From: Anammoximicrobium sp964409865
GTDB lineage: Bacteria > Planctomycetota > Planctomycetia > Pirellulales > Pirellulaceae
Length of the DNA: 15,217 bases
Reading direction: 5' to 3'
NCBI GenBank assembly: GCA_964409865.1
Contig: CAYPGE010000214.1
Span: 1 to 15,217 of the forward strand
Below the pieces are notes generated by a model, which made no database searches, was not told where the DNA came from, and was given only the letters and a program-made list of their open reading frames with translations. This document shows positions 1 to 7,587 of the stretch, in pieces (position 1 is the stretch's first letter; each line of letters starts with the position of its first letter). Position numbers and translations under genes: made by a program.

Positions 1-56
1 ATCCCACGGAGTGTGATGGCTACTTCTACGAGGCGACAGTTATTTCTCGAACGATG

Positions 57-1007
57 CTAACCGGCGGGCTCACGCCCGCCGTTCGTCTTTCGCGTCACTT
101 CGGTTCGCAGCGTCGAAACCGTTTTAACCTGGATCTTGCCTCCGGCATAGGGTACTTCGGTCAAGAGCGTTTGCGTCAGGTTTGCTTCGGCGAGAAATCC
201 TGCCGCGGCATCGAACAGGTAGACGCCTTGCAGATGCTGGTGCGGGAGTTTGTCGGCAGTTGCAGGCGATGCGGGATCGCCGGCCGGTATCACCTCCGTC
301 GCGACGCCAATCCTTTCCAGCACGCGGTCGCCCGTCTGAGTCGGACCTTGGTACGTGAACTTGGCCGTCGCGATGATCTTGCCCAGCGGGGTCTGTATCT
401 CGCGCGTGCCGCTCCACCGGTCCCCGATGGTGACCGGGGTCTCCGGCAGTGTGCCTAACGCTTGCTGCAGGGTCTGACTCATCCCTTCCTTGGTCAGCAG
501 AGCCTTCCAGCCGGCCAGCGTGGGCAGGTTGCCCAGCAGGCTTTCCAGCTCTGCGGAACGTTGCACGTCAAGGATTTCGCCCCGCGGCGACAAGCTTAGG
601 CCGATCCTGATGCGCAGCAGCGTGCGCACGGCGTCGGCGATCGCCTGGGCGTCCGCGGCCGGTTCGTCGCGGGAGGCGGAATCGTAGGCACTGGACTTGC
701 CGTCCGGCGAGACGGTCTTCAGCCACAGCCGCGTGAACGCTTGCGTCAGCCGCATGGTTCCGTCCGCGTCCACCCGTTCGACGGCCCATTGGAGATCGAA
801 TCCCGATTCGATCTGCACCGACGTGACGGCATCTTTGACCGTAGTCTGGGTGCGCGTCGCCTGGGTCAGCCGGACGTTCATCCGAGTTCCGGGCGTCAGA
901 CGCCAGCGCAGCGGAGTCTCCGCCGCCGCGGACGGCGCGTTGGCGCATCCCAGCACGACGGCCAACACAAGGCAGAAGCCTGACGCGGCTTGACGGCCGC
1001 AACCCAA
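57..1007 (-). CDS. Secreted DUF6263-like protein, function unknown
   Basis: The mature part begins LRWRLTPGTRMNVRLTQ and continues with a long beta-rich region containing AVERVDADGTMRLTQAF, LSPRGEILDVQ and LPETPVTIGDRW. This pattern is typical of the DUF6263 family, exported planctomycete proteins of unknown role. The start is uncertain. The open frame continues upstream to 1583 through low-complexity repeats and the N gap, and that extension is not credible protein. I chose the TTG at 1007-1005 (316 aa) because it lies just before an export signal, a hydrophobic stretch GFCLVLAVVLGC then SAAAE. VVLGC could be a lipobox and SAAA a signal peptidase I site, so both a lipoprotein and a periplasmic protein are possible. 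No clear ribosome binding site precedes the TTG. The gene is divergent from the VWA cluster. The family call is from memory of its motifs. Confidence 0.62.
   Translation of the reverse strand: MGCGRQAASGFCLVLAVVLGCANAPSAAAETPLRWRLTPGTRMNVRLTQATRTQTTVKDAVTSVQIESGFDLQWAVERVDADGTMRLTQAFTRLWLKTVSPDGKSSAYDSASRDEPAADAQAIADAVRTLLRIRIGLSLSPRGEILDVQRSAELESLLGNLPTLAGWKALLTKEGMSQTLQQALGTLPETPVTIGDRWSGTREIQTPLGKIIATAKFTYQGPTQTGDRVLERIGVATEVIPAGDPASPATADKLPHQHLQGVYLFDAAAGFLAEANLTQTLLTEVPYAGGKIQVKTVSTLRTEVTRKTNGGREPAG
62..81 (-). terminator. GC-rich palindrome overlapping the end of the DUF6263-like gene
   Basis: A perfect 8-bp stem (cggcgggc at 62-69 with gcccgccg at 74-81) closes a 4-nt loop. It lies in the last codons of the minus-strand gene, ending three bases before its TAG stop (59-57). 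On the minus strand no U-run follows, so a classical intrinsic terminator is doubtful. It may be a dispersed palindromic repeat of the kind common at planctomycete gene ends, or a 3'-end stabilising hairpin. Confidence 0.4.
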
Positions 1008-1171
1008 TCCGAATCTGGAAGTCCGAAATCCGAAAGAAATTCGAAAACAGGAATCTGAATGTCCCAAGCCGCGTCGAGGGAAACACGCAGAACCGATCGG
1101 ACCGGGGGCTTTGTTTTGGGCCTTCGAGATTCGAGTTCGGGCAAGCGGACGAAAAGAACCTATCAGGACAT

Positions 1172-1414
1172 GGGAGACCTGCGGTCGGTGGTTTCGGCGA
1201 GGTCGGGAGACCTGCGGTCGGTGGTTTCGGCGAGGTCGGGAGACCTGCGCCGAACGCTGNNNNNNNNNNNNNNNNNNNNNNNNNNNNNNNNNNNNNNNNN
1301 NNNNNNNNNNNNNNNNNNNNNNNNNNNNNNNNNNNNNNNNNNNNNNNNNNNNNNNNNNNGGGAGACCTGCGGTCGGTGGTTTCGGCGAGGTCGGGAGACC
1401 TGCGCCGAACGCTG
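1172..1414 (+). repeat. 33-bp tandem repeat array interrupted by an assembly gap
   Basis: The unit is 33 bp, starting gggagacctgcggtcggt and ending ttcggcgaggtc. Full copies lie at 1172-1204, 1205-1237 and 1360-1392. Each side of the gap ends with a 22-bp truncated and altered copy (1238-1259 and 1393-1414), gggagacctgcg followed by ccgaacgctg. There are no spacers between units, so this is not a CRISPR array. A diverged copy of the unit and its altered end lies in inverse orientation at about 7358-7409. Copy number across the gap cannot be known. Confidence 0.85.
1260..1359. other. Assembly gap (100 N)
   Basis: The run is exactly 100 N, the usual placeholder for a gap of unknown size. The 55 bp directly left of it (1205-1259) are identical to the 55 bp directly right of it (1360-1414). 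The gap may therefore have zero or negative length, with two contig ends that are the same sequence. Confidence 0.95.
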
Positions 1415-1592
1415 TGAACGCTGTTGGGCGGCTTGGTTTTGGGCCTTCGAGATTCGAATTTGGGGTTTGTTTCGGATTGCGTGCTTCGAATTTCGAGTTT
1501 TCAAAATGCGCGTAGGGTTCCGTCGAGCCGTGCTGCGTGACGGGCCGGTCAGTACGGTTGTCACGATCGGTGTCAATGTGCATGATAAGGGC

Positions 1593-3776
1593 ATGGGTTG
1601 GCTGTCCTCCTTCCTTTCATCGCTGCCGTTCGCCAATGCCGCCATGTTGTTGTGGGGGCTGGCTGCGAGTCTGCCGATTATTATCCATCTGCTCAGCCGG
1701 CGGAAGTATCGCGAGACGGCTTGGGCGGCGATGGAATTCCTGTTGGCCGCGGTCCGCAAGAATGCCCGGCGGATTCGCATCGAGCAGTTGATCCTGCTGT
1801 TGGTCCGCGTGGCGATTCTGGTGCTGCTGGCGGCGGCCTTAGCCGACCCGGTGTTTTCGCTGTTTTCCTCGCTGGGCGCTGTTCTGGGCACGGGCGGTCG
1901 GATGCATTACCTGCTGGTTCTGGACGTCTCCTACTCGATGGACTACCGGACCGGCGACAAAAGCCGATTGGACCACGCCAAAGAACTGGCCGCGCAGCTC
2001 GTTCGCGACAGCCATCAAGGGGACGGTTTTACGCTGGTGCTGATGGGCGATCCGCCGCAGGTGGCGATCTCGGATCCCGCCTTCGATCCGCGGGACGTCG
2101 TGGACGAAATCGAAAGCGTGCGCGTGCGGCACGGCGGCGCCAATCTGTCGATGACGCTGGCGGAAATCGAAAACGTGTTGCAGGAAGTTGCGCGGCGGCA
2201 GACGCGGTTGACGGCGACCACGGTCTGTTTCTTCACCGATCTGGGACGGACCACCTGGGAGGATGCGGCGGCTCCGAATTGCCGCAGCCGCATCGGTCGC
2301 CTGGGCGAAATGGCATCGTTGGCGCTGTTCGACGTCGGGCAAGCCGACGCTGCCAACGCGGCGCTCACCGCTTTCGAGTTACGGGAACCCCTGGTCACGG
2401 CGGGGCGCGAAGTGACGTTCGAGGCCGAGGTCCAGGCGTTCGGCACGCGCGAGCAAATCGGCAGGCGGATCGTGCTGCTGGTCGACGGCCAGCAGGTGCG
2501 GGCCGAGAACATCGAGATTCCGTCCAGCGGCCGGGCGACGGTCGCCTTGACGCACACGTTCGACGCGCCGGGCGAGCACCAGTTGGAAGTCCGTTTGGGC
2601 GACGACGCCTTGCCCCTGGACAATCATCGCTGGTTGAGCGTCCCGGTGCGGGAGTCCGTCGAGGTGCTGTGCGTCGAGGGACGCGAGGGGGCCGCTCGCC
2701 ATCTGGCCTATGCGTTGGAGCCCAGCCGCGCGTCGACGCCGCGCGTGCGGCCGCTGGTCCGCCTGGAGAATGCGCTGCTGGAGCAGGACCTCAGCCGGTT
2801 TGACTGCGTGGTCCTGTGCAACGTGGGGAGATTCAGCCGCGAGGAAGCGGCGGCGCTGTACGATTACGTCAGCAGCGGCGGCGGATTGCTGGTGACGCTT
2901 GGCGACCTGGTCCAGCCGGAGAGCTACAACGCGCAGTTGGGCGGTGAAGCGTCTGGCCGGCGGGTGCTGCCGGCACGCCTGGAACGGGTCGCGTCCGCGG
3001 GCAACTACTTCTTTGCACCCCGGGATTATCGGCACCCGATCGTCGCTGCGTTTGCCGGTCACGAGCGCAGCGGACTGCTGACGACGCCGGTCTGGAAGTG
3101 CGTGCAGGTCAAGCCTTACGATTCCGCCGCGGCCCGCGTCGCGCTGGCCTTTGACAACGGCGACCCGGCGATCATCGAGCAGGGCGTGGGGCGGGGCCGA
3201 GCGATTCTGCTGACCACGGCTGTCAGCCCCGATTCCGTCGACCGCGCGACGAATCCCCCGACGCCTTGGACGGCGCTGACCACCTGGCCCAGTTTTCCGC
3301 CGCTGGTGCAAGAGATGCTGGCTTTTGCGGTTCGCGGCCGATTCGAAACCCGCAACGTGCTGGTCGGAGAGCCGTTGGAGGGTTCGCTGCTGGGCGCGAC
3401 GCCCAGTGCGCCGTTGACCGTCCGGACGCCGGGCGGCGAGACCGAGCGGGTCCCGTTGCAGCACGCCCGCGAGATCAGCACGTGGTCTTTCGGGGGCACG
3501 ACGGCCAGCGGCGTGTACGCGGTCGAGTTCGGCCCGCCCGTGGACCAGGTGCAACGGTTTGCGGTGAATGTCAACGCGCGGGAAAGCGATCTGGAGCGGC
3601 TCGATCGAGAGCTGCTGCCGGGCCGGTTCGACCCGGAGTTTCACGTGGACAATGCGGGCGGCGTCTTGCCGTCGACGAAGCCTGCCCAGTACTTTCGTTA
3701 CTTTTTGGGGCTCGTCCTGGTGCTGTTGCTCATCGAGACGGCCCTGGCCTGGTATTTTGGAAACGCGTCCGCATGA
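1593..3776 (+). CDS. BatA-like membrane protein with VWA domain
   Basis: The 727-aa protein opens with the N-terminal double-transmembrane (BatA/aerotolerance) domain. FANAAMLLWGLAASLPIIIH is followed by LLSRRKYRETAWAAMEFL and a second membrane helix at about 65-84. A von Willebrand A domain follows, with MIDAS motif DVSYS at residues 111-115 and a later VCFFTDLG strand. A beta-sandwich region and a GATase-1-like fold (VEVLCVEGREGAARHLAYAL, then FDCVVLCNVG and SSGGGLLVTLGD) come next. A C-terminal helix (FLGLVLVLLLIETALAWYF) ends it. Such proteins usually sit in clusters with MoxR ATPases and DUF58 proteins; neither is visible here. The frame is open from 1059, but upstream it runs through repeats, so I chose ATG 1593, the family-like N-terminus (MGWLSSFLSSLPFANAAML), with AAGGG just upstream. 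The role in envelope or stress biology is inferred. Confidence 0.85.
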   Translation: MGWLSSFLSSLPFANAAMLLWGLAASLPIIIHLLSRRKYRETAWAAMEFLLAAVRKNARRIRIEQLILLLVRVAILVLLAAALADPVFSLFSSLGAVLGTGGRMHYLLVLDVSYSMDYRTGDKSRLDHAKELAAQLVRDSHQGDGFTLVLMGDPPQVAISDPAFDPRDVVDEIESVRVRHGGANLSMTLAEIENVLQEVARRQTRLTATTVCFFTDLGRTTWEDAAAPNCRSRIGRLGEMASLALFDVGQADAANAALTAFELREPLVTAGREVTFEAEVQAFGTREQIGRRIVLLVDGQQVRAENIEIPSSGRATVALTHTFDAPGEHQLEVRLGDDALPLDNHRWLSVPVRESVEVLCVEGREGAARHLAYALEPSRASTPRVRPLVRLENALLEQDLSRFDCVVLCNVGRFSREEAAALYDYVSSGGGLLVTLGDLVQPESYNAQLGGEASGRRVLPARLERVASAGNYFFAPRDYRHPIVAAFAGHERSGLLTTPVWKCVQVKPYDSAAARVALAFDNGDPAIIEQGVGRGRAILLTTAVSPDSVDRATNPPTPWTALTTWPSFPPLVQEMLAFAVRGRFETRNVLVGEPLEGSLLGATPSAPLTVRTPGGETERVPLQHAREISTWSFGGTTASGVYAVEFGPPVDQVQRFAVNVNARESDLERLDRELLPGRFDPEFHVDNAGGVLPSTKPAQYFRYFLGLVLVLLLIETALAWYFGNASA

Positions 3777-6211
3777 TGGAATCCCTGGTTCAAGTCTGGA
3801 GCGATCTGCGAGACTTTGCGCTGGCCAAAGGCGTGCCCGGCACGGAGGTCACGCGTTCGCATTCTTGGCCGTGGGGACCGGCCGCGGCGATCGTGCTCGT
3901 GACCGCGGCCGCCGCCTTCGTGATTTGGGTCTACGCTCGCGAGCAGGGCCGCGCCGGGCCGTGGAGGAAGGCCGTCTTGGCCGCCCATCGAATCCTGTTG
4001 ATCGTGCTCGTCGTGTTCCTGCTGTACGGCTGGATGCTGCACCGGCATCGCACCGACCTGCCCGATTTGGTGTTGTTGATCGACGATTCCAGCAGCATGG
4101 CGAGGGTCGACGAGGTCAGCGATGCCAAGCAACGGGCGGAACTCGCACGCCGCGTGCGATCCGCCGGCGGGTCCGACTTGACGCGTTTGGATCTGGCCAA
4201 GATGCTGCTGCTGGAACGCGACGCGGACCTGCTGCGGCAGCTGCAGCAACGGTACCGGCTGAAGGTCTATCGCATCGGCAGTTCGGCCCGGAACCTGTCC
4301 GGCGACACGGCCGACGCGAAGAGCGGGGAAAGCCGTTTTGCCGCTTGGGTCCAGGGCCTGCGCGGTCTGGCGGCCAGCGAGCCCGCCAGTCGTCTGGGCA
4401 AGTGCCTTCAGGATGTGCTCGCCGTGCAGCGCGGCCGTCCCACGGCGGCCGTGATTTTGTTCACGGACGGCGTCACCACGGAAGGCAAGACGATCGCGGA
4501 GGCCGCCGGCGACGCGCGTCGCAAAGTCGTGCCGCTGTTCTTGGTCGGCCTGGGCAACAGTCGGCCGCCCCGCGACGTGCGGCTGGCCGATCTGCTGGTG
4601 GACGACGTGGTCTTCGTGGGCGATCTCGTCCACTTCGACTTCAAGGTGTCCGCCACCGGTTACGCGGGTCAGCGCGCGACGGTGCGTTTGGCGATCAAGG
4701 GGCAGGAAGGCGGATCGCTGGCCGAGCAACCGATCACGCTCGCCCAGGATGGTGTGCCGCAAAGCGTCCGTTTGTCGTACCGCCCGGAGGAAAAGGGCGA
4801 TTTCGAGTTCGTCGTCGAGGTGGAGCCCTTGTCAGGGGAAGCCGATGCCGAGAACAATCGCCAGACGCGGGTCGTCAAAGTCCGCGACGATGCCCTCCGC
4901 GTGCTGTACGTGCAAGCCTATCCCAGCTACGATTTCCGTTACTTGAAGACGGTGCTCGGCCGCAGCCTGAAGCCGAACTCGAAAGACAAGGCCGTGGAGT
5001 TGACCACGGTCTTGCAGGACGCCGACCTGGAGTACACCGAGCAAGACGAGACGGCCGCGCGGGTGTTCCCGGTCAACCGCGAGGAATTGTTCGCCTTCGA
5101 CGTGCTGATCTTTGGCGACGTCAATCCGTCGTTCCTCAGCCGTTCGGTGATGGAGAACATCGTCGCTTTTGTCGAGCAGCGCGGCGGCGGGCTGGTGGTG
5201 CTGGCCGGGCCGCGTCATACGCCGTTGGCCTACCGCGACACGCCGCTGGCGGCGCTGCTGCCCGTGAACCTGGACACGGCTGCCGTGCCGATGCCGGGGG
5301 CCGTCCTGGACCAGGGATTCGTGCCGCAGCCGACGCGGTTGGGCATCACGAGTCCGCAGATGCAGTTGGCCGACTCGCTGCCTGCCAGTCTCGCGGTGTG
5401 GCGGGAGATGCCCGATTGGTATTGGTCCTTGACGGCGCCCGACTTGCGCTCCGGGGCCCGCGTCCTGGCGTCGGATCCTTCCCGTCTGGGCTCCGGAGGC
5501 GAGCATCTGCCGATGATCTCGATGCAATTCGTGGGCGCCGGCAAGGTGATCTTCCACGCGACGGACGAGACCTATCGTTGGGCGCGGCATTCCGGCGGGG
5601 AAGGTTACTACGCGCGGTATTGGATCCAGACGCTGCGCTACCTCAGCCGGGCCAAACTCCTGGAAGGCGGCCGGCTGGCGGAACTGACGGCCGACCGCAG
5701 CGAATACCGCCGGGGCGAGACGGTCCGGCTGCGGGCGCGATTCTTCGACGACCGGCTGGCCCCCTCCAGCGATGACGGCGTCACGGTGCTGTTGGAATCG
5801 GATGGCAGCAAACGGCGGCAACTGACACTGCACCGCGACGCCGTCAATCGAGGCGCGTTCGAATGCCTGGCGGGCAATTTGCCGGACGGCAAGTACCGGG
5901 CTTGGATCGCCACGCCGGCGCTCAGCGGCCAGCCGCCGTCGCAGCGGTTTACCGTCGTGGCGCCGCCGGGCGAACAGGCCCGATTGGAGATGGACGCCGC
6001 CGATTTGCGGGCGGCGGCGAAAACGTCACAGGGCCGGTTCTACACCATCCAGCAGGCGGGCGGCCTGCTGCGGGACTTGCCGCGCGGCCGCCAAGTGCGG
6101 ATCGAATCGCTGCCGCCGGTGCCGATCTGGAATTCGTCGCTGTGGGCGGCGTTGTTCGTGGTGCTGATTACCAGCGAGTGGCTGCTCCGCAAGCGCGCGG
6201 GACTGCTATAA
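3773..6211 (+). CDS. VWA-domain membrane protein
   Basis: The ATG at 3773 overlaps the TGA of the previous gene (ATGA), which suggests translational coupling and fixed stoichiometry. The 812-aa product has two N-terminal membrane helices (about 37-55 and 70-88). A VWA domain follows with MIDAS DDSSS at 104-108 and a later strand VILFTDGVTTEGKT. A beta-sandwich region (about 270-370) precedes a GATase-1-like fold starting VLYVQAYPSYDFRYLKTVL near 377 and including FDVLIFGDVNPSFL and RGGGLVVLAGPRHTPL. A C-terminal helix (SLWAALFVVLITSEWLLRKR) anchors the end. Like its partner, it appears to expose a large domain between membrane anchors. The pair resembles BatA/BatB-type clusters, but the substrate or partner is not evident from sequence. 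Confidence 0.85.
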   Translation: MMESLVQVWSDLRDFALAKGVPGTEVTRSHSWPWGPAAAIVLVTAAAAFVIWVYAREQGRAGPWRKAVLAAHRILLIVLVVFLLYGWMLHRHRTDLPDLVLLIDDSSSMARVDEVSDAKQRAELARRVRSAGGSDLTRLDLAKMLLLERDADLLRQLQQRYRLKVYRIGSSARNLSGDTADAKSGESRFAAWVQGLRGLAASEPASRLGKCLQDVLAVQRGRPTAAVILFTDGVTTEGKTIAEAAGDARRKVVPLFLVGLGNSRPPRDVRLADLLVDDVVFVGDLVHFDFKVSATGYAGQRATVRLAIKGQEGGSLAEQPITLAQDGVPQSVRLSYRPEEKGDFEFVVEVEPLSGEADAENNRQTRVVKVRDDALRVLYVQAYPSYDFRYLKTVLGRSLKPNSKDKAVELTTVLQDADLEYTEQDETAARVFPVNREELFAFDVLIFGDVNPSFLSRSVMENIVAFVEQRGGGLVVLAGPRHTPLAYRDTPLAALLPVNLDTAAVPMPGAVLDQGFVPQPTRLGITSPQMQLADSLPASLAVWREMPDWYWSLTAPDLRSGARVLASDPSRLGSGGEHLPMISMQFVGAGKVIFHATDETYRWARHSGGEGYYARYWIQTLRYLSRAKLLEGGRLAELTADRSEYRRGETVRLRARFFDDRLAPSSDDGVTVLLESDGSKRRQLTLHRDAVNRGAFECLAGNLPDGKYRAWIATPALSGQPPSQRFTVVAPPGEQARLEMDAADLRAAAKTSQGRFYTIQQAGGLLRDLPRGRQVRIESLPPVPIWNSSLWAALFVVLITSEWLLRKRAGLL

Positions 6212-6270
6212 TCGTTTGCCCACGCGGGTAGACGTTCATGCTACACCGAGTCGCAGGGATTTTGCATCGT

Positions 6271-7236
6271 ATGAATCGTTCGCTGATCAAGAAATCCATC
6301 GCCGAATCCCGGGGCCTGCTGTTCGCCTGCATGGCGGCACTGTTCGGCTTCTGCTGGACGCGCGTCTGGCTGGTCGGCCAGTTCGAGATGAGCCGGTTCA
6401 TGACGATCGTGGAGCAGTTTCGCGAATTCGAGCGATTTGCGGCGGTGCCGTTCGAGCAGTTGTTCACGTACGCGGGCCGCATCGCGCTGGCTTTTGATGA
6501 ACCGATCGCCATCCTCTGCGTCTCGCTCTGGGCCATCGCCCGCGGCTCGGATTGCATCAGTGGAGAAATCGGGCGGGGGACCATGGAGATGCTGCTGGCA
6601 CAGCCGGTCAGCCGCCTGCAGGTCATCTGGTCGCAGTCCGCCGTGACGGTGATGGGCACCGCGCTGCTGGCCGTGGCGGCCTGGCTGGGCGTGTACGCCG
6701 GCATCCAGACCACGACGGTGGAAGAACCGGCGCCGGCCGCCAGCCTGACCATCCCGTGGTTCGGACTCGAACTGCCCAACCCGCTGGCCAAGCAGGAAAT
6801 GCAGCGGGTCCCGATACGCGACCGCGTGCAGGCCGCCTGGTTCATCCCGGCCGCCTTCAATCTGTTCTCGCTGGGTTTGTTTGGCGCCGGTTTGAGTACG
6901 CTGCTGTCGGCGTGCGACCGCTATCGCGGGCGGACAATCGGCGTCGTGGTGGGCTTCTACATCGTGGAAATGACGCTAAAAATCGTGGGGCGTGCCGCGG
7001 ACCATCTGGCCTGGCTGCGTCACTGCACGTTCTTCACAGCGTATGAACCGGAGCGATTCGTCAGCGTGGCCATCCGCAACCCGGAACTGACGTGGGCGGT
7101 CTGGACGAGCGATCCGCAGGGCGTCTGGACGCTGGGGCCCCTGGGCTACAATTTGATCCTGATCACCCTGGGACTGGCCGCTTACGCCGGTGCCGCAGCG
7201 GTGTTCCGCGTTCGTGACCTTCCGGCGCCCCTGTGA
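6271..7236 (+). CDS. ABC-2 type transporter permease
   Basis: This 321-aa membrane protein has the layout of ABC-2 permeases. An N-terminal cytoplasmic stretch (MNRSLIKKSIAESRGLL) leads into a first helix, then a long loop. The conserved region ISGEIGRGTMEMLLAQPVSR follows, which in this superfamily reads E-x-x-x-G-T-x-E-x-L-L-x-x-P-V-S-R. Further helices sit at about 118-135, 188-205, 220-236 and at the C-terminus. I chose ATG 6271 because homologs I know of begin with MNR-like sequence. An in-frame ATG at 6238 would add 11 residues, and neither start has a strong ribosome binding site. It begins 59 bp after the VWA gene and is probably co-transcribed with it. No ATP-binding subunit lies in the window, so its ATPase must be encoded elsewhere. 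The transported substrate is unknown. Confidence 0.8.
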   Translation: MNRSLIKKSIAESRGLLFACMAALFGFCWTRVWLVGQFEMSRFMTIVEQFREFERFAAVPFEQLFTYAGRIALAFDEPIAILCVSLWAIARGSDCISGEIGRGTMEMLLAQPVSRLQVIWSQSAVTVMGTALLAVAAWLGVYAGIQTTTVEEPAPAASLTIPWFGLELPNPLAKQEMQRVPIRDRVQAAWFIPAAFNLFSLGLFGAGLSTLLSACDRYRGRTIGVVVGFYIVEMTLKIVGRAADHLAWLRHCTFFTAYEPERFVSVAIRNPELTWAVWTSDPQGVWTLGPLGYNLILITLGLAAYAGAAAVFRVRDLPAPL

Positions 7237-7270
7237 GGCGAGCGGCAAATCGGGAATCACCCCACGCAGA

Positions 7271-7289
7271 CGCGTCACGCCGTGACGCG
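7271..7289 (+). terminator. Hairpin after the permease gene
   Basis: A perfect 8-bp stem (cgcgtcac at 7271-7278 with gtgacgcg at 7282-7289) and a 3-nt loop lie 34 bp after the permease stop. No T-run follows, so it may protect the 3' end of the mRNA or be a weak terminator. Confidence 0.35.
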
Positions 7290-7340
7290 AACAACGCGGG
7301 TCGTCTGCCGGGAGACGGACGATTCGCACGGAGGTCTGTA

Positions 7341-7431
7341 AGAACCGCTAACAAAACCGTTCGGCGCGGGTCTCTGACCCCGCCGAAACCGCCGACCGAA
7401 GGTCTCCGATTTCGGTTTTGTTAGCGGTTCT
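7341..7431. repeat. 91-bp inverted-repeat element carrying the dispersed repeat
   Basis: Two perfect 19-bp inverted arms, agaaccgctaacaaaaccg at 7341-7359 and its complement at 7413-7431, enclose 53 bp. Read on the minus strand, the interior aligns with the 33-bp unit plus altered end seen at 1205-1256, with about 46 of 52 bases the same by eye. The interior also contains an imperfect hairpin (cggcgcgggtc with gaccccgccg). The element could be a MITE-like non-autonomous element, a REP-type palindrome or a bidirectional terminator. No target-site duplication is clear; TA dinucleotides lie near both ends. Confidence 0.7.
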
Positions 7432-7572
7432 AAGGCCGATTTCATTTCCGCGGCGGCCCTGGGGCGCTCTTGACCCGAACCGCGAGGAAGGACAGCATAT
7501 TATCAGGAGTCGTGATCTCTCCAATCCGCTGGATGACCGAGGCATTCAGCGCTGGCGGACGGCACACTGATG

Positions 7573-7579
7573 AAAAGGG
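7573..7579 (+). promoter_or_regulatory. Ribosome binding site that decides the lipoprotein start
   Basis: The string aaaaggg lies 8 nt before ATG 7588, an ideal Shine-Dalgarno spacing. An in-frame ATG at 7570 lies upstream of it and would place this purine run inside the coding sequence, so 7588 is preferred. Confidence 0.6.
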
Positions 7580-7587
7580 CTCTTGCC

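Larger units (their letters stand above)
1114..1457. repeat. 21-bp direct repeats flanking the tandem array
   Basis: The 21-bp string that begins ttttgggccttcgagattcg occurs at 1114-1134 and again at 1437-1457, on either side of the tandem array and N gap. Around both copies the DNA is full of short runs such as ttcgaa, attcga and gaaatccga (about 1010-1045 and 1450-1505). This gives spurious open frames on both strands. Together with the array it fills the 585 bp between the two divergent genes. I see no convincing gene there. Confidence 0.7.

Noticed and set aside
1172..1414. Possible CRISPR array
   Set aside because: The 33-bp units are directly adjacent with no unique spacers.
1008..1583. 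N-terminal extension of the DUF6263-like protein on the minus strand
   Set aside because: The extension is translated repeat DNA and crosses the N gap. A signal peptide directly before the conserved part gives a better start.
2379..3644. 421-aa minus-strand open frame
   Set aside because: Lies wholly opposite the BatA-like gene, is arginine and glutamine rich, and has no domain.
3568..5775. 735-aa plus-strand open frame
   Set aside because: It overlaps the second VWA gene in another frame. Its sequence is almost all R, G, A and P; the VWA frame carries the MIDAS motif and membrane helices.
6207..6212. Perfect TATAAT at the end of the second VWA gene
   Set aside because: No -35-like hexamer lies 15-19 bp upstream. 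It overlaps the stop codon and is probably chance.
7470..7503. TTGACC and TATTAT upstream of the lipoprotein gene as a promoter
   Set aside because: The spacer is 22 bp, too long for a standard sigma-70 promoter.
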